Part shown: positions 14,903 to 23,873 of the stretch, piece after piece
Layout: each line of letters starts with the position of its first letter
Numbering within the stretch: position 1 is the stretch's first letter
Assembly: GCA_020724025.1 (NCBI GenBank)
Contig: DYHU01000004.1
Location: 1-44,984 of the forward strand
DNA: 44,984 nucleotides
Reading direction: 5' to 3'
Source: Syntrophorhabdus sp.
GTDB taxonomy: Bacteria > Desulfobacterota > BSN033 > UBA1163
Position numbers and translations under genes: made by a program
Notes under the pieces: generated by a model
Told to the model about the DNA's origin: nothing
Seen by the model: the letters and a program-made list of their open reading frames with translations, nothing else
Database searches by the model: none

Positions 14903-16417
14903 ATGATAGCGATCTCCAATCATGTCCAGGAAGGATTGAACCCGGGTGGCCCAGATAATTCAGGCAGTGGGGTCTCAAGAAGACCCACCATCCTACTGAT
15001 AGCGGCCGCTACAGGTTCAAAAATCCGCAATAAGGCTTTTGGAATAAGATTGCCGCTTTTAGGATATCCCTCCATCGGTCTTGCAATGATTTCTGCCCTT
15101 ACCCCTGATCAATTTCATATTCGGCTCATTGACGAAGCCAACGAACCCGTTCCCTATGGGAAAAGAGGGGACTTGGCGCTCATCGTTGGTCAGACCCATC
15201 ACATGCCAAATGCCTATTCTATATCCGACCGTCTGCGCTCTGAAGGCACGAAAGTCATATTAGGGGGTATGCATGTGACCGCACTTTCTGAAGAAGCATT
15301 AATGCACGCCGATTCTGTCATTGTGGGTGAGGCAGAAACGGTGTGGAGGGAGATTCTCGACGACTTTGTCAAAGGATCGCTTAAGAAAAAGTATTTCGGC
15401 CGGGAGGTGAACCTTGCCGAGCTTCCTCCTATGAGGCGCGACCTGTTCAATAAAAGGTTCTACTATCCGGGTCAAATCATTGAGACTACACGCGGCTGTT
15501 CCGTAGGTTGCGTTTTTTGTGGCGTGCAGAATTTTTTTGGCACAAGATTTCGGGTACGCCCGCCTGAGGCCATCAGAGAGGAATTGATGACTTTATTCGG
15601 ACCAAGACCGCCACAGACTCGATGGAAGAAGTGGTTAGCTCGACACTGGCACCCTGATATCCCCTATTTTGTGGAAAGGCGTCTTCTCTACGTGATGGAC
15701 TCCAATTTTGTCTCAGAACCTAGTCATGCCCGTGCCGTATTGAAGATCTTCAAGGAATGCGACCTCCGGTGGTTCGGCCATGCAAGTTTCAATCTCATGC
15801 GGGATGATAAATTGGTCGATCTTTTAGCCGATTCGGGCTGCTTAGGTGTAAACATCGGCTTTGAATCGCTTTCCCAGGCGAATATCGATACGATGCATAA
15901 GTTTCCAAATAAAACTGCTGAATATGCCGAATGTATCAAGCGTCTTCATGAGCGCGAAATCGGAGTCATGGGCACCTTTATGGTAGGTTTTGACGAAGAC
16001 ACCCCAAAGGTCTTTGATCAGATCGTTGATTTTGCCATGGAAAACCGCCTGGAGACAGCGTTTACATTGATTCTTACCCCCAAGCCTGACACAATGCTTT
16101 TTAATCAAATGAACACCCAGAACCGCATGCTCAGTCACAACTGGTGTGATTACGACGAAGGCACAGTCACCTTTATCCCAAAGAACATGACTCCAAGGCA
16201 ACTCCATTCGGGTATGCGATCCGTATGGAGTCGCGTCTATTCATGGCGGGGAATATGGCACAGGATTATGACCAAACCCAGGGTGCGGCCTTTCTTCTAC
16301 CTACCCATGAACCTGGGATTCCACCGGTGCACCCGCTTGATATGTTCTGAAAAGATTTGGTCTGTTCCTGATCCGAAACAACTCCATGTCGATGGGACAG
16401 CTGGATCATCTCAGTGA
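14903..16417 (+). CDS. B12-binding radical SAM protein 1 of a tandem pair
   Basis: 504 residues. The N-terminal cobalamin-binding Rossmann domain (about 25-150) has PLLGYPSIGLAMISALTP and KVILGGMHVTALSEEA with HADSVIVGEAE. The radical SAM domain has the CX3CX2C motif at Cys199, 203, 206 (TTRGCSVGCVFC), then MDSNFVSEP and GVNIGFESLSQ. The C-terminus is typical of this group. Class B enzymes include methylases and ring-modifying enzymes; I cannot assign the substrate. The next gene is a homologue (shared GGMH..A, VVGEAE and GFESLSQNN-like segments), so the pair arose by duplication or acts on related steps. The start is uncertain because there is no clear ribosome binding site. Confidence 0.85.
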   Translation: MIAISNHVQEGLNPGGPDNSGSGVSRRPTILLIAAATGSKIRNKAFGIRLPLLGYPSIGLAMISALTPDQFHIRLIDEANEPVPYGKRGDLALIVGQTHHMPNAYSISDRLRSEGTKVILGGMHVTALSEEALMHADSVIVGEAETVWREILDDFVKGSLKKKYFGREVNLAELPPMRRDLFNKRFYYPGQIIETTRGCSVGCVFCGVQNFFGTRFRVRPPEAIREELMTLFGPRPPQTRWKKWLARHWHPDIPYFVERRLLYVMDSNFVSEPSHARAVLKIFKECDLRWFGHASFNLMRDDKLVDLLADSGCLGVNIGFESLSQANIDTMHKFPNKTAEYAECIKRLHEREIGVMGTFMVGFDEDTPKVFDQIVDFAMENRLETAFTLILTPKPDTMLFNQMNTQNRMLSHNWCDYDEGTVTFIPKNMTPRQLHSGMRSVWSRVYSWRGIWHRIMTKPRVRPFFYLPMNLGFHRCTRLICSEKIWSVPDPKQLHVDGTAGSSQ

Positions 16418-16679
16418 ACCCAGATGTTGCAATATCGGACCCGAGCAGGGGCACTTCCAAACCCTTGCAATTGCGGATTTTTAAAAAATGAAGGGTTACA
16501 GAGGATGTCACTTTACGTGAAGTCCCGGTTTTGCCTGGCAAAGCACGTAGCCTACTCCCAAAGGTGCCGCTGCAAGGCTTTGGGGAAATACCCGCCGCAT
16601 TGTGCGGCGACTTCCCGGCGAAACCGCTCAGTGCCCCCGCTCAGTTTCGATATTGTTTTGTTTGCACTGGCGGGTGAAT

Positions 16680-18026
16680 ATGCCTAAAGCGCTTCTCATC
16701 CATGCAACCGATAAATCTTTCCTCGTGGCGGAACAGCCGCAAATCCCTTTCCCGGTACTTGGCCTGATCACCGTAGCCGCACTATTGCCCAAGGATTGGG
16801 AGGTGGCGGTGATAGACGAAAGCATGGAGGCTGTTGATCTGGAGGCGAGCGGTGACCTGGTGGGCATATCGACCCTCACTCTTGACGCTTACCATGCTTA
16901 CGATCTGGCCGATTACTTCCGCGCCAGAGGGATACCTGTTCTGATGGGCGGCATGCACCCATCCGCCATGCCGGCAGAGGCTTTGAAACACGCTGATGCC
17001 GTGGTAGTAGGTGAAGCCGAGAATGTCCTTGACCGCGTCCTGTCAGATTTCAAGGAGGGCAGGATGCGTGGTGTTTATAAGAATGAAAACCCTCCAGACC
17101 TTGCTAACATGCCGCGCCCGCGATTCGACCTCCTTCACCCCAGGCATCGCAATTTCCTTCACTCCGTACAGGCAACGCGCGGCTGTCCCCATCACTGTGA
17201 GTTTTGCTCTGTCACGCCATTCTTCGGGCACCAATACCGATTGAGGCCGGTGAAAGAAGTGATTGCCGACCTCCAAGCCTCATTTGAGGAGGCCCGCTCG
17301 AGGACGGTCTTCTTTGTCGATGACAACATCACCGGCCGGGCCGACTACGCAAAGGAATTGTTTGAGGCGCTCATCCCTCTAAAGATAAAATGGGGAAGTT
17401 TTGCATCCGTAACGATGACCCGCGATCGTGAACTGATGGAACTGGCGGCGAAATCAGGATGCATCGAGCTCTTTATCGGGTTCGAGTCCCTCTCACAGAA
17501 CAACTTGGATCGCTCCCACAAGTCATGGGTTCGTGCCGACAGGATACAAGAGTATATTAAAACTTTTCATCATCACGGAATCATCGTCGAAGGTGCTTTC
17601 ATCTTTGGCCACGATGAAGACCGTAAAGATGTCTTTCGCAGAACCGTCGATTTCGTCCAAAAAAATGGCATCCAGGTGCCTGTGTTTGGTATCCTCACGC
17701 CTTATCCTGCCACCCGACTCAGGGCCAGGCTTGATGTGGAAGGCAGGCTTCTGCCAGAAGCCACAGACTGGCGACTCTACGACGGCTCGCATGTCCTGTT
17801 TAAACCCGCTCATATGACGCCGGAGGAACTTGAGGAGGGCTTTCTTTGGGCCAAGAAATTCTGTTGTGCGCCTCGTTCCATCTTCGGAAGGATGTTCCGT
17901 GCGCCAAGAGCGAATTGGTTTACGGCTCTGGGCCTTAACTTCTCCATGCGCTCTGGCAGGATGCAGCAGATAAAGGATCGTTGGCCACGTTCCAAAGGTC
18001 CATTGGCCAACCCTGGAACATGGTAA
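16680..18026 (+). CDS. B12-binding radical SAM protein 2 of a tandem pair
   Basis: 448 residues from ATG 16680 (MPKALLIHATDKSFLV), chosen because GGGTGA lies just upstream and the preceding in-frame residues look non-coding. Cobalamin-binding domain: PVLGLITVAALLP, IDESMEAV, PVLMGGMHPSAMPAEAL with VVVGEAE. Radical SAM motif at Cys169, 173, 176 (ATRGCPHHCEFC), followed by FFVDDNITG and ELFIGFESLSQNNLD. It resembles the preceding gene and the large family of lipid or natural product modifying class B enzymes. The 262 bases between the two genes show no convincing gene. Confidence 0.87.
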   Translation: MPKALLIHATDKSFLVAEQPQIPFPVLGLITVAALLPKDWEVAVIDESMEAVDLEASGDLVGISTLTLDAYHAYDLADYFRARGIPVLMGGMHPSAMPAEALKHADAVVVGEAENVLDRVLSDFKEGRMRGVYKNENPPDLANMPRPRFDLLHPRHRNFLHSVQATRGCPHHCEFCSVTPFFGHQYRLRPVKEVIADLQASFEEARSRTVFFVDDNITGRADYAKELFEALIPLKIKWGSFASVTMTRDRELMELAAKSGCIELFIGFESLSQNNLDRSHKSWVRADRIQEYIKTFHHHGIIVEGAFIFGHDEDRKDVFRRTVDFVQKNGIQVPVFGILTPYPATRLRARLDVEGRLLPEATDWRLYDGSHVLFKPAHMTPEELEEGFLWAKKFCCAPRSIFGRMFRAPRANWFTALGLNFSMRSGRMQQIKDRWPRSKGPLANPGTW

Positions 18027-18238
18027 TATTCGGCCTCTCTAAGACAAAGAAGTAGGGAAGTAGTGGGCCTAAAGGTCTGCGCATGAATAACATGAACAAC
18101 CAACCCGCTCCCTCCGGTCCAGAAACCCCCCTGGGGCGGAGCCACCCTGAGCCCTCCGACAAGCTCAATGCGAACGGTCGGTGGCATATGGACTTGTTCA
18201 AGTTATTTTTACGCAGCCACTAAGGACCGTTTTGCTTT

Positions 18239-19924
18239 CTACCTTCTCGTTAGCTGTCGATATTTGATCCGGTGGGGTTGATCCGCCGCAGATCCAAGGC
18301 GATGCCTTCGATCGGCTTCATACTCGGAGTAGTTTCCTTCGAACCAGACGATGGTGCTCTCGCCTTCAAACGCCAGAATATGGGTGGCGATCCGATCGAG
18401 GAACCAGCGGTCATGGCTGATCACGACCACCGACCCGGCAAAATTTTCCAGAGCCTGCTCCAGCGCTCTCAGGGTGTTCACATCCAGGTCATTCGTCGGT
18501 TCGTCCAGAAGAAGGACATTGGCTCCTTCCTTGAGCATCCGTGCCAGGTGGACACGGTTTCGTTCTCCCCCTGACAGGATCCCAACCTTCTTCTGTTGAT
18601 CGGCGCCCAGAAAACTGAAGCGGGCCACATAGGCGCGTGAATTGACCTGCCTGCTGCCAAGCTGGACCGCATCCTTTTTTTCTGAAATCACTTCCCAGAT
18701 AGTCTGATCCGGATCGAGGATGTCGCGGCTCTGATCGACATAAGCCATTTTCACTGTTTCGCCTATCCGGATTGCTCCGGAATCCGGCTCTTCCCGGCCT
18801 GTGATCAATCGGAAGAGCGTGGTCTTCCCTGCGCCATTCGGGCCGATGATCCCGATGATCCCGCCCGGAGGGAGGGAAAATGAGAGATTCTCCATCAGAA
18901 TTCGATCCCCATAGGACTTGGTGACACTGCGGCTTTCGATCGCGACATCCCCGAGCCGTGGTCCTGGAGGAATATAGATCTCGAGCTCTTTGGCTGCCTT
19001 TTCGCTCTCTTTTCCAAGGAGGGTTTCATAAGAGGCGATTCTGGCTTTCGACTTTGCATGCCTCCCTTTCGGCGTCATCCGGATCCACTCGAGTTCCCGT
19101 TGCAGCGTTTTTTGACGCTCGCTCTCTGTCTTTTCTTCCTGTCGCAGACGATTCTCCTTCTGTTCAAGCCATGAAGAATAATTTCCTTTCCACGGAATGC
19201 CTTCTCCCCGGTCAAGTTCCAGAATCCATCCGGCCACATTGTCAAGAAAGTAGCGGTCATGGGTGACGGCAATGACCGTTCCGGAATACCGCTTCAGGTG
19301 CTGTTCGAGCCAGGCCACGGTCTCGGCATCGAGATGGTTGGTGGGCTCATCGAGAAGCAGAATGTCGGGCTTTCGAAGCAGAAGCCGGCATAGCGCCACG
19401 CGCCTTCTCTCTCCACCCGAGAGGACTTTCACCGGTGTATCTCCCGGAGGGCAACGAAGGGCGTCCATGGCCATTTCAAGCCGTGAATCGAGATCCCAGG
19501 CATCGAGGGCGTCAAGTTTCTCCTGCACCTCACTCTGTTGTTCGATCAGACGATTCATCTCCTCTATCGACAGAGGCTCTGAAAACCTCTCATTGATCCG
19601 GTTGAATTCGTTCAAGAGATTAACCGTCTCCTGAACCCCCTCTTCTACAATCTCACGCACCGTCTTGGTCTCATCGAGCTTTGGTTCTTGTTCGAGAAAA
19701 CCGATGGTGAAACCGGGGGTCAGGATGGTCTGTCCAATAAACTCCTTATCTTCTCCGGCAATGATGCGCAGTAGGGAGCTCTTCCCGGAGCCGTTCAAAC
19801 CGATGACGCCGATCTTGGCTCCGTAAAAATAGGAGAGGGAGATGTCCTTCAAAATAGGCCTTTTATCGTGATACTTGCTTACGCCGATCATGGTGTAAAT
19901 GATTTTCTGTGATTCATTTGCCAT
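18239..19924 (-). CDS. ettA: Energy-dependent translational throttle protein (ABC-F ATPase)
   Basis: Cytosolic ABC-F protein of 561 residues that binds the ribosomal E site and gates elongation according to ATP level. Two ABC cassettes: Walker A GLNGSGKSS and GPNGAGKTT; signatures VLSGGERRRVALC and ILSGGERNRVHLA; Walker B DILLLDEPTNHLD and VLLLDEPTNDLD. The linker between them is rich in charged residues (about 240-315), with the RMTPKGRHAKSKARI segment characteristic of EttA. It is transcribed convergently to the radical SAM genes. Confidence 0.94.
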   Translation of the reverse strand: MANESQKIIYTMIGVSKYHDKRPILKDISLSYFYGAKIGVIGLNGSGKSSLLRIIAGEDKEFIGQTILTPGFTIGFLEQEPKLDETKTVREIVEEGVQETVNLLNEFNRINERFSEPLSIEEMNRLIEQQSEVQEKLDALDAWDLDSRLEMAMDALRCPPGDTPVKVLSGGERRRVALCRLLLRKPDILLLDEPTNHLDAETVAWLEQHLKRYSGTVIAVTHDRYFLDNVAGWILELDRGEGIPWKGNYSSWLEQKENRLRQEEKTESERQKTLQRELEWIRMTPKGRHAKSKARIASYETLLGKESEKAAKELEIYIPPGPRLGDVAIESRSVTKSYGDRILMENLSFSLPPGGIIGIIGPNGAGKTTLFRLITGREEPDSGAIRIGETVKMAYVDQSRDILDPDQTIWEVISEKKDAVQLGSRQVNSRAYVARFSFLGADQQKKVGILSGGERNRVHLARMLKEGANVLLLDEPTNDLDVNTLRALEQALENFAGSVVVISHDRWFLDRIATHILAFEGESTIVWFEGNYSEYEADRRHRLGSAADQPHRIKYRQLTRR

Positions 19925-20027
19925 CTCGTTTTCAATCCTCCAGCCTCTCGTTCGGAACCTTCCGGGAAGAGATCTCGCTAATCAACATGAGTTAAAATGA
20001 TTTATATCCTAATTGAGTCAAAAAAAT

Positions 20028-20128
20028 AACTTCCTCCCCCCACGGAGGGGGAGGATTAAGGTGGGGGGGAGATCCATGATGTTCACCCCCATCCCAACCT
20101 TCCCCCATCGTAAGGGGGAAGGAGATGA
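20028..20128. repeat. GGGGG/CCCCC hairpin repeats downstream of the nitroreductase gene
   Basis: CTTCCTCCCCCCACGGAGGGGGAGG and CCTTCCCCCatcgtaaGGGGGAAGG form two hairpins in the 318-base gap between ettA and the nitroreductase gene. A degenerate relative of the other GC-rich repeats; no gene is visible in this gap. Confidence 0.45.
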
Positions 20129-20242
20129 GATAAGAAATCGTGTATTTAAGTGAATGACGAGACAAATCGGGCGACTGGGCTTTAAGACCGAATTCGTTGA
20201 TTTGAAAGAGTGGCATATTTTTCGCTCAATTAGGGTTATATT

Positions 20243-21124
20243 CTAACGCCACATCACTTTTGGAGGGTGACGTGTGACAAGGCGCTTGTATTTCATATCC
20301 GGGTAGCCGAGGCCCATGGCTGAGTAGCATCGGTGATCTGCGGGGATACCCAGCCAGCTTTTGATCTTGCGGTCATGATGCACTGCATTCACCAGAAAGC
20401 CATTAAAGCAACACCCAAGCCCTAAGGTATGTGCCATCAGAGAACAATTGTAGAGGGCCACCGAGCAATTAAAAGAGGAACAACTGTCCCAGGATTCGGC
20501 ATGGGCGATCATCACCACAGGTGCATGATAGAACAGGCGATCCTCTCCCCGATTCATTGCCTCACGGGCAACCATCATTTTGGGAAGGGCGTCGCGTAGA
20601 TATTCTACCGTCTTTTTCCCTGCGATCAGAGAAAGGAAAAGGCTGCCGAACCAACCCTGCACTCGTGAAAAAATCTGGTCACCAAAACGGAGGGTCATCT
20701 CCCTTAACCGTTCGATCTGGTCCGGAGATCCCAGCACCACATAATGGACATTCTGACTGTTCGTGCCTGTTGGCCCATATCTTCCGGCGTCGAGGATTTT
20801 TTCCAAAATCTGTTTCGGAACCGGATCAGAGGTGTAGTTCCGGACCGAACGCCTCTCCCGGATGAGAAGCTCCAATACCTCAGGCGAAACTGCCGGGGCT
20901 TCGCCTTCTCTGGGATGCTTTTCAAAGAGCATCTCATCATGAAGGATGGCTTCACTCGGACACACCGCACCGCAGTGGCCGCAACCGATACACCATCCCC
21001 CTCTGACCACTTTGGACTTTTCTTCAGCCATAGCAAGCACGAAGCTCGGGCAAACCGCCACACATCGTTCACAACCGATACACTTGCTCTCAATCACCGT
21101 GGGGGGATTCACTTCCCGTTTCAT
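20243..21124 (-). CDS. Ferredoxin-nitroreductase fusion protein
   Basis: 293 residues. Residues 1-60 hold two [4Fe-4S] motifs, CIGCERCVAVCP and CIGCGHCGAVCP. The rest is an FMN-dependent nitroreductase domain with RRSVRNYTSDPVP (FMN phosphate-binding Arg residues) and GPTGTNSQNVHYVVLG. This fusion is common in anaerobes and presumably passes electrons from ferredoxin clusters to FMN. The substrate is unknown. It stands alone, flanked by repeats. Confidence 0.9.
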   Translation of the reverse strand: MKREVNPPTVIESKCIGCERCVAVCPSFVLAMAEEKSKVVRGGWCIGCGHCGAVCPSEAILHDEMLFEKHPREGEAPAVSPEVLELLIRERRSVRNYTSDPVPKQILEKILDAGRYGPTGTNSQNVHYVVLGSPDQIERLREMTLRFGDQIFSRVQGWFGSLFLSLIAGKKTVEYLRDALPKMMVAREAMNRGEDRLFYHAPVVMIAHAESWDSCSSFNCSVALYNCSLMAHTLGLGCCFNGFLVNAVHHDRKIKSWLGIPADHRCYSAMGLGYPDMKYKRLVTRHPPKVMWR

Positions 21125-21216
21125 AATCCTCTATTCCTCCGCCTCCAAAAATTTAAGATCGATTGAAGTGTGGACCAATGGGTCCACCCATTCAAGGAAA
21201 ATTGAAGCGCATTTAA

Positions 21217-21300
21217 TAATGCAACATTGTAACCTTATTTACAATTACGGTAGGAATTGGGGTCAGGTCTTGAAATGTTGCATTTCAGCCGCCTCGCTTT
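21217..21300. repeat. Inverted-repeat remnant ATGCAACATT / AATGTTGCAT
   Basis: A 10-bp inverted repeat encloses about 45 bases containing GGGGTCAGGTCTT, a phrase often seen beside REP-associated Y1 transposase debris (recollection). It has no coding capacity. The gap 21125-21471 holds this and the GGCAATCGT repeat at 21341. Confidence 0.4.
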
Positions 21301-21338
21301 TTGACCTGGTCCCTCTATATGACTTTGATGGGGATTTA

Positions 21339-21437
21339 GGGTCAGGCAATCGTGACCAGGGATTGATCGAGGAGCGAGGTTGTTTGATTCGCAGGAGGAT
21401 ACCTTTGTTTCCTGAGAGATGAGGTGGGATTAGCTTC
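21339..21437. repeat. GGCAATCGT repeat, 3' side of tex
   Basis: GGGTCAGGCAATCGTGACCAGGG ATTGATCGAGG ... GATGAGGTGGGATTAGC. It matches the copy at 23778-23871 in both its start and its end. Confidence 0.5.
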
Positions 21438-21471
21438 CCAGTTTTTTGATGAAGAATTTTTTTGAGATGAT

Positions 21472-23736
21472 CTATTGGTTCCTGTTTTTGAAGGCATCAG
21501 CAAACGGGTTATTTGTAAAGCTATCCTTTCCTTTTTGCTCTCTTTCCAGTCTGCCCTCTTCCTTCTTTCTCTCCTCCCCCTTTGAAACCACATTGGGTCC
21601 GGGCTGGCTGTTTTTCATAGAAAGGGAAATCCACCTTCTTTCGAGGTCCACATCCAGCACTGTTACCAATACTTTTTGATGAACCTTCACAACCTCCGCG
21701 GGGTTTTTCACAAAACGGTTCGAAAGTTCGCTGATATGCACCAGTCCGTCCTGATGGACGCCGATGTCGACAAAGACACCAAACGCGGCAATATTCGTCA
21801 CAATTCCAGGAAGCTTCATCCCGGGTTTTACATCCTCTATCTTTTCAACCCCTTCTGCGAATCGGAAGGTTTCGAATTGCTCACGGGGATCGCGGCCAGG
21901 CTTGGAGAGTTCCGCAAGGATATCATTCAATGTGGGAAGACCCACCTTTTCCGAGACGTATTGTTTCAGATCGATTCTCTCCCGGAGCTTCTCCTCACGA
22001 ACCAAATCCAGCACCGAGCAACCCAGATCCCTTGCCATGGCATCGACAATGGGATAGCTCTCCGGATGGACTGCGCTTCGATCCAGCGGGTTTTCTCCAT
22101 CCCTGATGCGTAAAAAACCGGCGGCCTGCTCAAAGGCTTTGGGTCCCAGGCGGGGGACCTGCTTCAATCCTTCCCTCGATGGAAACGGACCGTGCTCATT
22201 CCGGTACTCCACAATCCCCTTTGCGAGCTGGGGTCCCAACCCCGAGACATAGGTCAGAAGCTGTTTACTTGCCGTATTGACTTCCACGCCCACACGGTTA
22301 ACGCAGCTCACCACCACATCATCGAGACTGCTCTTTAACGCTCCCTGTTCCACATCGTGCTGGTATTGGCCGACACCGATCGACTTCGGGTCGATCTTAA
22401 CCAGTTCTGCCAGAGGGTCCATCAGCCTACGGCCGATGGATACCGCTCCTCGCACGGTCACATCCTGATCAGGAAACTCCTCCCTTGCCACCTCGGATGC
22501 CGAATAAACGGATGCGCCGCTCTCGTTGACCATCACCAGTTGAATCTCCTTTGGGAGATCGAGGCTCCTGATAAAACTCTCTGTCTCCCTTCCTGCAGTA
22601 CCGTTCCCCACGGCAATGGCCTCTATGCCGAAGCGCTCGCACATCTCACGGATCTTTGAGCCTGCATCGGCTGCAGCCTTTTCGGACTGCAGGGGATAAA
22701 TGGTTTCGGTATGCAAGAGTTTCCCCTGGCGGTCGAGGCAGACCACTTTGCACCCGGTCCGGAAACCGGGATCGATGGCAAGGATATTTTTCTGGCCGAG
22801 GGACGGAGTAAGAAGAAGTTGACGGAGGTTCTCGACAAAAACCCTTATCGCCTCCTCATCTGCCCGCTTCTTTGTTGCCAACCGTATCTCGGTCTCCATG
22901 GAAGAAGAGAGAAGTCTCTTGTAGCTATCGTGCGCGGCCATCCTGACCTGCTGGGACGCAGGCCCTTCCCCTTTAACAAAAAGGCCATCGAGGATGTCCA
23001 GGGCTTCATCATCGGGAGGTAAGACCCGCAGTGTGAGAAAACCCTCCTTTTCTCCTCGCCTCATGGCAAGAATCCTGTGGGATGGCGCTGTGCTCACGGG
23101 CTCTTCCCAGTCAAAGTAATCTTTGTACTTGATTCCTTCAGCCACTTTCTCCGGAATAACCTTTGACTTAAAAACAGCCTTTGATGAATAGAAATCGCGC
23201 ATCCTGGCCCGGGCCGTCTGATCTTCATTGACCCATTCTGCGATGATGTCACGGGCTCCTGCGACGGCGTCTTCCGCAGAATCAACCCCTTTTTCAGGAT
23301 CGACAAAAGTTGCTGCCTCGGCCAAGGGATCCATGTCCTCCTGCGCAAAAAGAAGCTGGGCCAGCGGTTCCAGTCCCTTTTCTTTGGCGATCGTTGCCCG
23401 GGTCCGGCGTTTCGGCCGGTAGGGCAAATAGATATCTTCCAGCACGACCATGGTCTCCGCCGACAGGATCTTTTCCTTTAACTCCTCGGTGAGTTGTCCC
23501 CTTTCCTCCAAAGATTTGAGGATGGTCTCGCGGCGCTTGTCCAGTTCCATGAGCTGATTGAGCCGGTCGCGAACCGCTGTGATGGCCACCTCATCCAGAG
23601 AACCCGTGGCTTCTTTTCGGTATCGGGCGATAAAGGGGACCGTAGCCCCTTCATTCAAAAGGTCTGCGGTGACCTGGACCTGTTTTGAGGTGAGACTTAG
23701 TTCTTGCGCAATCTTCGGAATATGTGCTTCGGTCAT
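21472..23736 (-). CDS. tex: Tex-family S1 RNA-binding protein
   Basis: 754 residues, standard Tex length. N-terminal Tex helical region with VPFIARYRKEATGSLDE, VLEDIYLPYRPKRRTRATIA; YqgF-like domain with ILAIDPGFRTGCKVV; helix-hairpin-helix segment with LTYVSGLGPQLAKGIVEYRN; S1 domain near 640-720 with PGIVTNIAAFGVFVDIGVHQ and DGLVHISELS. A nucleic-acid-binding accessory factor linked to transcription or RNA handling. It is flanked on both sides by copies of the same approximately 95-bp repeat. Confidence 0.95.
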   Translation of the reverse strand: MTEAHIPKIAQELSLTSKQVQVTADLLNEGATVPFIARYRKEATGSLDEVAITAVRDRLNQLMELDKRRETILKSLEERGQLTEELKEKILSAETMVVLEDIYLPYRPKRRTRATIAKEKGLEPLAQLLFAQEDMDPLAEAATFVDPEKGVDSAEDAVAGARDIIAEWVNEDQTARARMRDFYSSKAVFKSKVIPEKVAEGIKYKDYFDWEEPVSTAPSHRILAMRRGEKEGFLTLRVLPPDDEALDILDGLFVKGEGPASQQVRMAAHDSYKRLLSSSMETEIRLATKKRADEEAIRVFVENLRQLLLTPSLGQKNILAIDPGFRTGCKVVCLDRQGKLLHTETIYPLQSEKAAADAGSKIREMCERFGIEAIAVGNGTAGRETESFIRSLDLPKEIQLVMVNESGASVYSASEVAREEFPDQDVTVRGAVSIGRRLMDPLAELVKIDPKSIGVGQYQHDVEQGALKSSLDDVVVSCVNRVGVEVNTASKQLLTYVSGLGPQLAKGIVEYRNEHGPFPSREGLKQVPRLGPKAFEQAAGFLRIRDGENPLDRSAVHPESYPIVDAMARDLGCSVLDLVREEKLRERIDLKQYVSEKVGLPTLNDILAELSKPGRDPREQFETFRFAEGVEKIEDVKPGMKLPGIVTNIAAFGVFVDIGVHQDGLVHISELSNRFVKNPAEVVKVHQKVLVTVLDVDLERRWISLSMKNSQPGPNVVSKGEERKKEEGRLEREQKGKDSFTNNPFADAFKNRNQ

Positions 23737-23777
23737 AACCTCCCTCTAAAAGATGACAAAGAGAATGTGGAAACTTC

Positions 23778-23871
23778 GGGTCAGGCAATCGTAACAGAGT
23801 ATTGATCGAGGTTCAATGATGGGATAGATGACGCTTTCAGTCCTGAGCAATGAGGTGGGATGGTTAATCTT
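23778..23871. repeat. GGCAATCGT repeat, 5' side of tex
   Basis: GGGTCAGGCAATCGTAACAGAGT ATTGATCGAGG ... GCAATGAGGTGGGATGG; a direct repeat of 21339-21437 across the whole tex gene. The start is also shared with the repeats at 9985 and 11041. Confidence 0.5.
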
Positions 23872-23873
23872 TG

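Noticed and set aside
16424..16687. Small ORF between the two B12 radical SAM genes
   Set aside because: Composition is random-looking, cysteine/arginine-rich, with no ribosome binding site; it overlaps the next gene's start.
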